30,003 nt of DNA from an uncultured Blautia sp. (GTDB taxonomy: Bacteria > Bacillota > Clostridia > Lachnospirales > Lachnospiraceae): NCBI RefSeq assembly GCF_937880195.1, contig NZ_CALFLA010000010.1, positions 1 through 30,003 on the forward strand. The letters run 5' to 3'. The translations under genes and the position numbers were made by a program. Below are positions 14,588 through 22,474 of the stretch, in pieces; positions within the stretch are counted from its first letter, which is position 1, and every line of letters starts with the position of its first letter. The notes beneath the pieces were generated by a model. It searched no databases. It saw only the letters and a program-made list of their open reading frames with translations, and was not told where the DNA came from.

Positions 14588-16084
14588 ATGAAAAAAAAGA
14601 CAGCAGTTGTATTATTTGGACTTCTTGCAGCCATGACTTCACTGGCAGGCTGTGGAAATAATGAAGCTACCGAAGCTGCCAGCGAAAGCGCGCAGACAGA
14701 AGACGAAGGAGCCGGAGATGATGCGGAGATGCAGGAGGCTCAGGAGGAGGAAGCAAAGAAACAGGAAAAAGAAGAGAAAAAGGCAGAAAAAAAAGCAAAG
14801 AAAGAGGCAAAAAAAGAAGAAGAGAATAAGGATAAAGAAGAAAAAGACAATAAAGATAAGAAAGCCTCTGAGGAGATGGAGGAAGAAGCAGAAGAGCCGT
14901 TGGACAAGGTTGCCGTTCTTCTCCCAAATACGGAGGAATGGGCAGATGACGCAGAGGAGCTGAAGGCAGATTTTGCAGAAGACGGCTATGAAGCTCTGGT
15001 TGAGTATGCTGCGGATGACGTTTCCAGACAAGTTTCTCAGATTCAGGAAATGCTGGATCAGGAGGTAAAGGCTTTTGTGATCACCCCGGTAGATCCCTAT
15101 GGCCTGACAGATATTCTGGCATCTGTTAAGGAGGCGGAAATTCCTGTCTTTTCTTATGACGAGCTGATCATGGAGACAAATGCAGTAAAATATTATACAG
15201 CTTTTGGCGGACGCAAAGCAGGACAAATGATAGCAGAGGAGATCATAGAGAAAAAACAGCTAAAAGAACTTCAAAAAGAAAAAGGCTCTATGAGCATTGA
15301 GTTTCTTATGGGATCTCAGGACGACGTACAGGCTTTATTCCTTTATAACGGAGTTATGGAAGGACTTCAGCCCTATTTTGATGACGGAACTCTTGTGTGT
15401 ACCTCCGGCAAAACAAGTTTTGATGACACCGGGATCCTGAGATGGAGCAGCGATCTGGCAACAACAAGACTTCAGGATATTCTGGATAATTCCTATGAAG
15501 AAGATGCTATCCCTGATATCATCTGTACAGGCTTTGATCAGGCGGCGCTTGCGGCAGCCGATGTGCTGGAAGAAGAAGGGATCATTCCAGGAACAGATAA
15601 GTGGCCAATGATCACAGGCGTTGGATGTGAAGCGGAGGCAGTAAAGGCAGCGGCATCAGGAAGAATTTCCTTCAGTCTTTTTATGGATTATCGTGTGCTG
15701 GCAGACAGATGCGAGCAGATGGTTTACGAATATCTGGATGGAGAAGAGGATCCTGAGGTAAATGATTATGAGCAGTATGACAATGGAGTAAAGATTATTG
15801 GAAGTTATCTCTGTGAACCCCAGGTGATCGATGGAGATAATTTTGAACTCCTGATCGATAACGGTTATTATGAGGATGAAGAAGTTCGTCCAGAAGCAAC
15901 TCCAACCCCCACTCCTGAGGCAACGCCAACTCCTTCACCGGAAGCAACGCCTGGAATCACTTCAAAACCAGAAGAAGAGGAAGACGTAAAGTCTCCTGTA
16001 ATTTTAAAAGAGGAGGAAGAGGAAAAACCAACCCCTTCACCTACAGAAAAAGCAAGAGTGACATTAAAAAAGAGTAAATCATAA
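14588..16084 (+). CDS. Substrate-binding lipoprotein (periplasmic-binding-protein type 1, sugar-like)
   Basis: Exported lipoprotein of 498 residues. The signal peptide ends in the lipobox LAGC (C22). Residues about 47-103 are almost purely Glu/Lys with some Asp and Asn, a likely rigid single helix or coiled coil. Residues about 107-430 form a ribose/galactose-binding-like domain (KVAVLLPNTEEWADDAEELK; ITPVDPYGLTDIL; FDQAALAAADVLEEEGI). The tail has Pro/Thr/Glu repeats (PEATPTPTPEATPTPSPEAT) and ends basic. No ABC permease or ATPase is adjacent, so it may be a sensor or use a distant transporter. The ligand is unknown. Confidence 0.8.
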   Translation: MKKKTAVVLFGLLAAMTSLAGCGNNEATEAASESAQTEDEGAGDDAEMQEAQEEEAKKQEKEEKKAEKKAKKEAKKEEENKDKEEKDNKDKKASEEMEEEAEEPLDKVAVLLPNTEEWADDAEELKADFAEDGYEALVEYAADDVSRQVSQIQEMLDQEVKAFVITPVDPYGLTDILASVKEAEIPVFSYDELIMETNAVKYYTAFGGRKAGQMIAEEIIEKKQLKELQKEKGSMSIEFLMGSQDDVQALFLYNGVMEGLQPYFDDGTLVCTSGKTSFDDTGILRWSSDLATTRLQDILDNSYEEDAIPDIICTGFDQAALAAADVLEEEGIIPGTDKWPMITGVGCEAEAVKAAASGRISFSLFMDYRVLADRCEQMVYEYLDGEEDPEVNDYEQYDNGVKIIGSYLCEPQVIDGDNFELLIDNGYYEDEEVRPEATPTPTPEATPTPSPEATPGITSKPEEEEDVKSPVILKEEEEEKPTPSPTEKARVTLKKSKS

Positions 16085-16091
16085 CATAAAA

Positions 16092-16143
16092 ACACCGCAG
16101 ATATTCCCACTTTTGTATGTGGAATCTGCGGTGTCTGCTTTTT
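16092..16143. terminator. Bidirectional terminator between the lipoprotein gene and xpt
   Basis: An 11-bp perfect stem (16092-16102 with 16124-16134) is followed on the plus strand by CTGCTTTTT. On the minus strand it is followed by a T-run from the A-rich 16087-16092. It serves both convergent genes. Confidence 0.85.
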
Positions 16144-16711
16144 ACCTGAAACTTAAAGAATCATCAGTCATAGAATCAATAATGGCCAGAGACTCCAGTC
16201 TCACGCCCATATCACGGATTTTCTGTCCTCCGGTCTGGAACCCTTTTTCGATTACAATACCTGCGCCTTCAAGCACAGCGCCGGATTCTCTGACAATTTC
16301 GATCAGACCCATAAGAGCGCATCCGTTTGCAAGAAAATCATCGATCAGAAGAACATGGTCTTCCGGTCCAAGGAATTTTTTGGAAAGAATAACGTCATAA
16401 ACCTTTTTGTGAGTATAGGATTCTACTTTGGAACAGTACATATCGCCATCCAGGTTCAGACTCTGTGATTTTTTTGCAAAAATAACCGGCACATTGAAAT
16501 ACTGTGCTGCAATACATGCGATTCCAATGCCGGAAGCCTCAATAGTGAGGATCTTGGTGATCGGACATTCTGAAAAGCGTCTTTTAAATTCCTTACCGAT
16601 CTCATTGATAAGAGTGATATCCATCTGGTGATTCAAAAAACTGTCGACTTTTAAGATATTTCCCGGTTTTACAATACCGTCTTTGAGAATACGATCCTTT
16701 AAAAGTTGCAT
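16142..16711 (-). CDS. xpt: Xanthine phosphoribosyltransferase
   Basis: Purine salvage enzyme converting xanthine and PRPP to XMP. The 189-residue product is of normal length. It begins [20 protein letters not shown], has the Xpt-specific [20 protein letters not shown], and the PRPP-binding loop [14 protein letters not shown] (120-133). AAAGGAGAG precedes the ATG. It stands alone, without the pbuX permease gene that follows it in Bacillus, and no purine riboswitch was found upstream. Confidence 0.95.
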   Translation of the reverse strand: MQLLKDRILKDGIVKPGNILKVDSFLNHQMDITLINEIGKEFKRRFSECPITKILTIEASGIGIACIAAQYFNVPVIFAKKSQSLNLDGDMYCSKVESYTHKKVYDVILSKKFLGPEDHVLLIDDFLANGCALMGLIEIVRESGAVLEGAGIVIEKGFQTGGQKIRDMGVRLESLAIIDSMTDDSLSFR

Positions 16712-16751
16712 GATTTCTCTCCTTTAATCAGTATACATTGAAATTATATCT

Positions 16752-16780
16752 AATATACGCTATTCTTCGCGGAAGTTCAA
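16752..16780 (-). promoter_or_regulatory. Promoter of xpt
   Basis: On the minus strand TTGAAC (16775-16780) and TATATT (16752-16757) are separated by 17 bases. The leader to the ATG is only about 35 bases, too short for a purine riboswitch. Confidence 0.72.
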
Positions 16781-16845
16781 TTCTTTTCGAGAAATAATTA
16801 CAAAAATTTTGTGGTCTCCTGTATAAAATGTAGTGTTCCCTGCCG

Positions 16846-16874
16846 TTGCAATGCCGGGAAAGGTCTGGTACAAT
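16846..16874 (+). promoter_or_regulatory. Promoter of the 75-residue unknown gene
   Basis: TTGCAA (16846-16851), 17 bases, TACAAT (16869-16874). The expected transcript start is near 16881, only a few bases before the ribosome binding site GTGAGGGA (16883-16890). This rules out in-frame ATGs at 16846 and 16873 as starts. Confidence 0.75.
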
Positions 16875-16896
16875 GAAAAAAAGTGAGGGATTGATT

Positions 16897-17124
16897 ATGA
16901 AAGAATACGAAGTAATCTGGGAAATATTTAATAAATGTCCCCGCAATCAGATGCGGGACGTTTTTGTGGAGGAAATAGAGATCAATGACCCGGAGGAATA
17001 TGTAAAGCAGAAATTCCAGGGAAAAGAAGTCTCCTATGAAAAAACTGTACTGGAAGACGGCACGGTTATTTTTGATATTATCACCTCCGGGATAAAACAG
17101 AGATGTTCCTTTACAGAGTTTTAG
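16897..17124 (+). CDS. Small conserved-looking protein of unknown function
   Basis: Seventy-five residues, starting MKEYEVIWEIFNKCPRNQMR, acidic, with one cysteine near the N-terminus (C13) and one near the C-terminus (C71). It reads as a compact soluble alpha/beta protein with no signal or membrane segment. Similar small proteins occur, as far as I recall, in other Lachnospiraceae, but I know of no function. It has its own promoter and a good ribosome binding site. The promoter of the downstream CsoR-type gene overlaps or abuts its 3' end. It may be functionally linked to the CsoR/Mrp pair, but nothing proves that. Confidence 0.7.
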   Translation: MKEYEVIWEIFNKCPRNQMRDVFVEEIEINDPEEYVKQKFQGKEVSYEKTVLEDGTVIFDIITSGIKQRCSFTEF

Positions 17125-17139
17125 AAGCTGTGCTATAAT
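17111..17139 (+). promoter_or_regulatory. Promoter of the CsoR-type gene
   Basis: An extended -10, TGCTATAAT (17131-17139), lies just after the preceding stop, with a poor -35 (TTACAG, 17111-17116) at 17 bases. A small GC-rich inverted repeat (around 17144-17165) follows and could be an operator. The -10 is strong. Confidence 0.55.
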
Positions 17140-17194
17140 GGCAGATGGCGGCATTTACCGCAGCCATTCTTTAAGGGGTGAGAAAGGAGCACAC

Positions 17195-17542
17195 ATGAGC
17201 GAATCAAAAGAACCCCATGTGCATATCATGGAGGACGGAAGTGTTATAGAACATACCCATGAAGAGCATGGACATTATCACAGCCATGCGCAGACAAAGG
17301 CTGTACTGAACCGTCTTTCCAGAGCTATCGGTCATATGGAATCTATTAAACGTATGGTAGAGGAAGGCCGGGACTGTTCAGAAGTTCTGATCCAGCTTTC
17401 GGCAGTTAAATCTGCAATTAATAATACAGGTAAGATCATTCTCCAGGATCATATTGAACACTGTATCGTTGACGCGGTGGAGCATGGAGACAGGGATGCC
17501 ATTAAGGAACTGGAAAAAGCCATTGACCGGTTTGTAAAATAA
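17195..17542 (+). CDS. CsoR/FrmR-family metal-sensing repressor with His-rich N-terminus
   Basis: All-helical DUF156-type repressor that leaves DNA when it binds its metal or reacts with its ligand. The ATG at 17195 follows GAAAGGAGC; an in-frame start at 17138 lies in the promoter and is rejected. The product has 115 residues. C61, H86 and C90 have the exact Cys-x24-His-x3-Cys spacing of the Cu(I) site of CsoR. Unusually, residues 8-31 carry eight histidines (HVH... HTHEEHGHYHSH), a possible additional metal site. It precedes the Mrp-type ATPase by 33 bases, so they probably form one unit. Metal identity is inferred only. Confidence 0.85.
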   Translation: MSESKEPHVHIMEDGSVIEHTHEEHGHYHSHAQTKAVLNRLSRAIGHMESIKRMVEEGRDCSEVLIQLSAVKSAINNTGKIILQDHIEHCIVDAVEHGDRDAIKELEKAIDRFVK

Positions 17543-17575
17543 ATTACAATTATTATATATAGAAGGAGAAATAAA

Positions 17576-18406
17576 ATGGCAAAAGAGTGCAACAGCAAAA
17601 CATGTGACAAATCAAGCTGCGAAGGCTGCAGCAACAAAGGTAAAAACATGGATCTTATGGCAGAAGCAAACGCCATGTCCAACGTAAAGCATGTGATCGG
17701 TATTGTCAGCGGTAAGGGAGGCGTAGGCAAGTCCTTTGTAACAGCTTCTCTTGCAAACCGTATGGCGGCGAAAGGATTTAAAGTAGGTATTCTTGACGCA
17801 GATATCACAGGACCGTCCATTCCTAAGATGTATGGTCTTAAGGGTGCTGCACAGGGAGATGAGAGCGGAATCCTTCCAATGGAAACTGCAAACGGAATCA
17901 AGGTTATTTCCGTAAACCTTCTTCTTCCTACAGAAGAGACCCCTGTTATCTGGAGAGGACCGATCCTTGCCAATATGGTAAAGCAGTTCTGGACAGATGT
18001 GATCTGGGGCGACATTGATTATCTTTTTGTAGATATGCCTCCGGGAACAGGGGACGTTCCTCTGACTGTATTCCAGTCTCTTCCGGTTGACGGTATTGTA
18101 ATCGTAAGTTCTCCTCAGGATCTTGTAAAGATGATCGTCAAAAAAGCCTTCAATATGGCAGAAATGATGAACATTCCTGTACTTGGCATTGTAGAAAACT
18201 ACAGCTATGTGAAATGCCCGGACTGCGGTAAGGAGATCAAGGTCTTTGGCGAAAGTCATATTGACGAGATCGCAGCAGAACTGGGAGTTCCGGTTCTGGG
18301 CAAAATGCCTATCGAAGCCTCTTTTGCAGAGTATGCGGATAAAGGCGAATTTCATCAGGTAGTCAATACTTATCTCGAAGAAGCAGACGGCCATATGCCT
18401 GCCTGA
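17576..18406 (+). CDS. mrp: Mrp/NBP35-type Fe-S cluster carrier ATPase
   Basis: P-loop ATPase of the ParA/MinD superfamily that carries iron-sulfur clusters to apoproteins. The 276-residue product has the deviant Walker A GKGGVGKS (46-53), DADITGPSIPKMYGL, and VDMPPGTGDVPLTVFQSLP. A conserved CPDC (C214, C217) forms the bridging cluster site at the dimer interface. The N-terminus adds four cysteines (C5, C10, C15, C18), reminiscent of the N-terminal cluster of NBP35. AGAAGGAGA precedes the ATG. Its position after a CsoR-type repressor suggests metal-responsive expression. Confidence 0.92.
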   Translation: MAKECNSKTCDKSSCEGCSNKGKNMDLMAEANAMSNVKHVIGIVSGKGGVGKSFVTASLANRMAAKGFKVGILDADITGPSIPKMYGLKGAAQGDESGILPMETANGIKVISVNLLLPTEETPVIWRGPILANMVKQFWTDVIWGDIDYLFVDMPPGTGDVPLTVFQSLPVDGIVIVSSPQDLVKMIVKKAFNMAEMMNIPVLGIVENYSYVKCPDCGKEIKVFGESHIDEIAAELGVPVLGKMPIEASFAEYADKGEFHQVVNTYLEEADGHMPA

Positions 18407-18419
18407 AAACGAGATAAGT
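18368..18419 (+). repeat. 10-bp inverted repeat spanning the mrp stop codon
   Basis: ACTTATCTCG (18368-18377) is the perfect reverse complement of CGAGATAAGT (18410-18419), 32 bases apart. There is no T-run, so it is not a standard terminator. No clear promoter was seen between mrp and purL. Confidence 0.6.
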
Positions 18420-18482
18420 AATGAATATAAAATAAGCTCAAAATACTATGGCCTGTTGGCCGGATCGAGAAAGGAGTCTCAC

Positions 18483-21400
18483 ATGAGCAACGTAAGACGT
18501 GTTTATGTAGAAAAGAAACCTGCCTTTGCAGTTCAGGCAAAAGAACTGAAGCATGAAATCAGCAGTTATCTGGGAATCAAATCTGTTACCAGCGTAAGAG
18601 TGCTGATCCGTTACGACGTGGAGAATATTTCTGATGAGGTATTTGAAAAAGCCTGCAGGACAGTATTTGCAGAGCCTCCGGTGGATGATCTCTATAAGGA
18701 AAGCTTTGAAACTGGCGCGGACGCCAGAGTATTTTCAGTAGAGTATCTGCCGGGACAGTTTGACCAGAGAGCGGATTCCGCAGTACAGTGCGTACAGTTC
18801 CTTGACGAGAACGCACAGCCGATCATCCGTTCCGCAACAACCTATGTAATCGAAGGCAAGATCACAGACGAAGAGCTTGAGGCAGTGAAGCACCACTGCA
18901 TCAACCCGGTAGATTCCCGTGAAACAGGGGCTCAGAAACCGGAAACTCTTGTGACAGTATTCCCGGAACCGGAGGATGTAAAGATTTTTGACGGATTTAA
19001 GGATATGAGCGAGGCAGAGCTTTTGGAGCTTTACAGTTCCTTGAATCTTGCTATGACATTTAAGGATTTCCAGCATATCCAGAAATATTTCCTGGAAGAA
19101 GAAAAGAGAAATCCGTCCATGACAGAGATCCGCGTACTGGATACTTACTGGTCTGATCACTGCCGCCATACTACCTTCTCTACAGAGCTTACAGAGGTGA
19201 AGTTCGGTGAAGGCGACTACAAAGAGCCTATTGAGAAGACATACCAGCAGTATCTTGGTGACAGAGCAGTTCTTTATAAGGACAGAGACGATAAATTTGT
19301 CTGCCTGATGGATCTTGCTCTTATGGCAATGAAAAAACTGAAATCCGAAGGCAAGCTTCAGGATCAGGAAGAATCTGATGAGATCAATGCCTGCAGTATT
19401 GTAGTTCCGGTTGATGTAGACGGTAAAGAAGAGGAATGGCTCATTAACTTCAAAAATGAGACCCATAACCATCCTACAGAGATCGAACCTTTTGGCGGCG
19501 CAGCTACCTGCCTTGGCGGAGCAATCCGTGACCCGCTTTCAGGAAGAACTTATGTATATCAGGCAATGCGTGTTACAGGAGCGGCAGATCCTACCGTTTC
19601 TGTAAAAGATACACTGAAGGGCAAACTTCCGCAGAAGAAGCTGGTAAGAGGAGCGGCTCATGGCTACAGCTCCTATGGAAACCAGATCGGTCTGGCAACA
19701 GGCTATGTAAAAGAAATCTATCATCCTGACTATGTTGCAAAACGTATGGAGATCGGCGCAGTTTTAGGCGCAGCTCCAAGACGCGCGGTAATCCGTGAAA
19801 ATTCTGATCCAGGCGATATCATCATCCTTCTGGGCGGACGTACCGGACGCGACGGTATCGGCGGCGCTACCGGTTCTTCCAAGGTACATACAGAAGCTTC
19901 TATTGAAGTGTGCGGCGCAGAGGTGCAGAAGGGAAATGCTCCTACAGAGCGTAAGATCCAGCGTATGTTCCGCAGAGAAGAAGTAAGCTGCATTATCAAG
20001 AAGTGCAACGACTTTGGAGCAGGCGGCGTGTCTGTAGCTATCGGCGAGCTGGCAGCAGGACTTCGCATTAATCTGGACAAGGTTCCGAAGAAATATGCAG
20101 GTCTTGACGGAACAGAAATCGCTATTTCTGAGTCTCAGGAACGTATGGCAGTTGTTGTAGATCCTAAGGACGTAGATAAGTTCCTTGGATTTGCCAATGA
20201 AGAAAACCTGGAGGCAGTTCCGGTTGCTGTTGTAACAGAGGAGCCGAGACTTGTCCTTACATGGAGAGACAAAGAAATCGTAAATATTTCACGTGCTTTC
20301 CTTGATACAAACGGAGCCCATCAGGAAACAACGGTTGAGGTGGAAATTCCAAACAAAGAAGGCTGTATTCTCACAGAGCGGGAAGACGTACCGGACGTAA
20401 AGGCAAAATGGCTGGAAACACTTGCAGATCTGAATGTATGCTCTCAGAAGGGACTTGTGGAAATGTTTGACGGTTCCATTGGAGCAGGAAGCGTTCTTAT
20501 GCCTCACGGCGGTAAATACCAGATGACAGAAACACAGGCAATGGTTGCCAAGGTTCCTGTTCAGAATGGAAACACAAATACAGTGACTATGATGAGCTAC
20601 GGCTTTGATCCATATCTTTCTTCCTGGAGCCCGTACCATGGAGCTGCTTATGCAGTTACAGAATCTGTGGCAAGAATCGTGGCTACAGGCGGAGACTATA
20701 AGAAGATCCGCTTTACTTTCCAGGAATACTTCCGTCGTATGACAGAGGATCCGAAGCGTTGGAGCCAGCCTTTTGCAGCTCTTCTTGGCGCATATGCGGC
20801 ACAGCTTGGCTTTGGCCTTCCGTCTATCGGAGGAAAGGACAGTATGTCCGGTACATTTAATGATATTGACGTACCGCCGACACTGGTATCTTTTGCCGTT
20901 GATACAGGTAAGCTTCAGGACGTAGTAACTCCAGAGCTTAAAAAAGCAGGAAGCAAGCTGGTATGGCTTCGCGCTCCAAAGGATGGCTATCAGCTTCCTG
21001 ATTATGCAGGAATTATGGATCAGTACGAAAAACTGCATAATGATATGAAGGAAGGACGTGTTCTTTCCGCATATGCTCTTGACCGTCATGGTCTTGTAGC
21101 AGCAGTTTCCAAGATGGCATTTGGAAATGGAATGGGACTTAAGATCGAGCATAACCTTGATCCGAGAGACTTCTTTGCACCGGGCTTTGGAGATCTGGTA
21201 CTTGAGGTTCCAGCAGAGAAGGTTGGACAGCTTTCTATTACATACACTGTGATCGGTGAAGTTACAGATGACGGCAAGTTCTCCTACAGCAGCACAGAGA
21301 TCACCTTGGAAGAAGCAGAAAACGCATGGAAGGGAACCCTGGAAAAAGTATTTAAGACAGATTCCGGCGAAAATAATGGGGCAGCAGCATTTTTTGCAGG

Positions 21401-22283
21401 CAAAAATGATTCTGTAGATGGAGAGGTGGATGAAAACGGCCTTTTCCATACAAACCATGTATATATCTGCAACCATAAGATCGCAAAACCTCGTGTATTT
21501 ATCCCTGTATTCCCTGGAACAAACTGCGAGTACGACAGTACGCGGGCTTTTGAACGTGCAGGCGCAGAGGTGGACGTTAAGGTATTTAAGAACCTGACAG
21601 CTGCAGATATCCATGATTCTGTGGAAATCTTTGAAAAATCCATTAGCCAGGCACAAATGATCATGTTCCCAGGCGGTTTCTCAGCAGGTGATGAGCCGGA
21701 CGGATCTGCTAAGTTCTTTGCTACTGCGTTCCAGAATGCAAAGATCAAAGAAGCAGTAATGAAGCTTCTTAATGAGAGAGACGGTCTTGCTCTTGGTATC
21801 TGTAATGGTTTCCAGGCCCTTATCAAACTGGGACTTGTTCCATACGGCGAGATCTGCGGACAGAAGGAGGATTCTCCTACACTGACATATAACACCATCG
21901 GACGTCATATTTCCAAGATGGTTTATACGAGAGTAGTAAGCAACAAGTCACCATGGCTTCAGAAGGCAAGCCTTGGCGGTGTTTACTGCAACCCGGCTTC
22001 TCATGGAGAGGGACGTTTTGTTGCAAATAATGAGTGGCTTGCAAAGCTGATGGCTAACGGACAGATCGCTACTCAGTATGTAACAGCAGACGGAGAGCTT
22101 GATAACAGCGAAGAGTGGAACGTAAACGGTTCTTACCTTAACATCGAGGGTATCACAAGTCCAGACGGACGTGTTCTTGGTAAGATGGCTCACAGCGAGC
22201 GCCGCGACAATGGTGTGGCTGTTAATATTTACGGCGAGCAGGATATCAAGATCTTTGAATCCGGTGTGGAATATTTCAAATAA
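18483..22283 (+). CDS. purL: Phosphoribosylformylglycinamidine synthase, single-chain
   Basis: Fourth step of purine synthesis: FGAR + glutamine + ATP to FGAM. The 1266-residue single chain combines an N-terminal PurS-like part, two AIR-synthase-like halves (NHPTEIEPFGGAATCLGGAI; GGRTGRDGIGGATGSSKVHT; GLPSIGGKDSMSGTFNDI) and a C-terminal glutaminase. The nucleophile is C1107 (GICNGFQ), with H1174 and E1176 (SHGEGRF). The ATG at 18483 follows GAAAGGAG; a TTG at 18456 would add nine unconserved residues. Firmicutes with separate PurS/PurQ/PurL differ; the fused form is common in Lachnospiraceae. No other pur gene is nearby except the salvage gene xpt. Confidence 0.96.
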   Translation: MSNVRRVYVEKKPAFAVQAKELKHEISSYLGIKSVTSVRVLIRYDVENISDEVFEKACRTVFAEPPVDDLYKESFETGADARVFSVEYLPGQFDQRADSAVQCVQFLDENAQPIIRSATTYVIEGKITDEELEAVKHHCINPVDSRETGAQKPETLVTVFPEPEDVKIFDGFKDMSEAELLELYSSLNLAMTFKDFQHIQKYFLEEEKRNPSMTEIRVLDTYWSDHCRHTTFSTELTEVKFGEGDYKEPIEKTYQQYLGDRAVLYKDRDDKFVCLMDLALMAMKKLKSEGKLQDQEESDEINACSIVVPVDVDGKEEEWLINFKNETHNHPTEIEPFGGAATCLGGAIRDPLSGRTYVYQAMRVTGAADPTVSVKDTLKGKLPQKKLVRGAAHGYSSYGNQIGLATGYVKEIYHPDYVAKRMEIGAVLGAAPRRAVIRENSDPGDIIILLGGRTGRDGIGGATGSSKVHTEASIEVCGAEVQKGNAPTERKIQRMFRREEVSCIIKKCNDFGAGGVSVAIGELAAGLRINLDKVPKKYAGLDGTEIAISESQERMAVVVDPKDVDKFLGFANEENLEAVPVAVVTEEPRLVLTWRDKEIVNISRAFLDTNGAHQETTVEVEIPNKEGCILTEREDVPDVKAKWLETLADLNVCSQKGLVEMFDGSIGAGSVLMPHGGKYQMTETQAMVAKVPVQNGNTNTVTMMSYGFDPYLSSWSPYHGAAYAVTESVARIVATGGDYKKIRFTFQEYFRRMTEDPKRWSQPFAALLGAYAAQLGFGLPSIGGKDSMSGTFNDIDVPPTLVSFAVDTGKLQDVVTPELKKAGSKLVWLRAPKDGYQLPDYAGIMDQYEKLHNDMKEGRVLSAYALDRHGLVAAVSKMAFGNGMGLKIEHNLDPRDFFAPGFGDLVLEVPAEKVGQLSITYTVIGEVTDDGKFSYSSTEITLEEAENAWKGTLEKVFKTDSGENNGAAAFFAGKNDSVDGEVDENGLFHTNHVYICNHKIAKPRVFIPVFPGTNCEYDSTRAFERAGAEVDVKVFKNLTAADIHDSVEIFEKSISQAQMIMFPGGFSAGDEPDGSAKFFATAFQNAKIKEAVMKLLNERDGLALGICNGFQALIKLGLVPYGEICGQKEDSPTLTYNTIGRHISKMVYTRVVSNKSPWLQKASLGGVYCNPASHGEGRFVANNEWLAKLMANGQIATQYVTADGELDNSEEWNVNGSYLNIEGITSPDGRVLGKMAHSERRDNGVAVNIYGEQDIKIFESGVEYFK

Positions 22284-22297
22284 ACAAATATGATCAG

Positions 22298-22338
22298 ACA
22301 CGGTTCAGTCATTTTATGTGGCTGTTCCGTGTTTTTTT
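22298..22338 (+). terminator. Intrinsic terminator after purL
   Basis: ACACGG (22298-22303) pairs with CCGTGT (22327-22332), with an inner CAG/CTG, followed by seven T. Confidence 0.85.
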
Positions 22339-22366
22339 GTTTATAAATTCTTTATAAATACATGTG

Positions 22367-22394
22367 TTGCATTTTTTTTTGAATGTGGTATAGT
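22367..22394 (+). promoter_or_regulatory. Promoter of the DegV-family gene
   Basis: TTGCAT (22367-22372) and TATAGT (22389-22394), 16 bases apart, with a nine-T run in the spacer. The leader contains small hairpins (CTGTC/GACAG, then GCGGA/TCCGC just before the ribosome binding site). Confidence 0.7.
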
Positions 22395-22474
22395 ATGTTC
22401 CACTGTCCTATAGACAGCGCAGATTTTAGAGAAATCGGCGGAGCTTGTGAATCCGCTGCAGGAGGTAATTTTTT

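Noticed and set aside
14652..14963. Lys/Arg-rich open frame of 103 codons on the plus strand
   Set aside because: It is the shifted frame of the Glu/Lys-rich helix of the lipoprotein gene; repetitive GAA/AAA codons give a long basic frame without a ribosome binding site.
16712..16900. Purine riboswitch before xpt
   Set aside because: Looked for on the minus strand because xpt often has one; the core consensus and space for it are missing.
20289..21656. Open frame of about 455 codons on the minus strand inside purL
   Set aside because: It is antisense to conserved parts of PurL, is very rich in Cys, His and Lys, and resembles no family. It reflects codon use of purL, not a gene.
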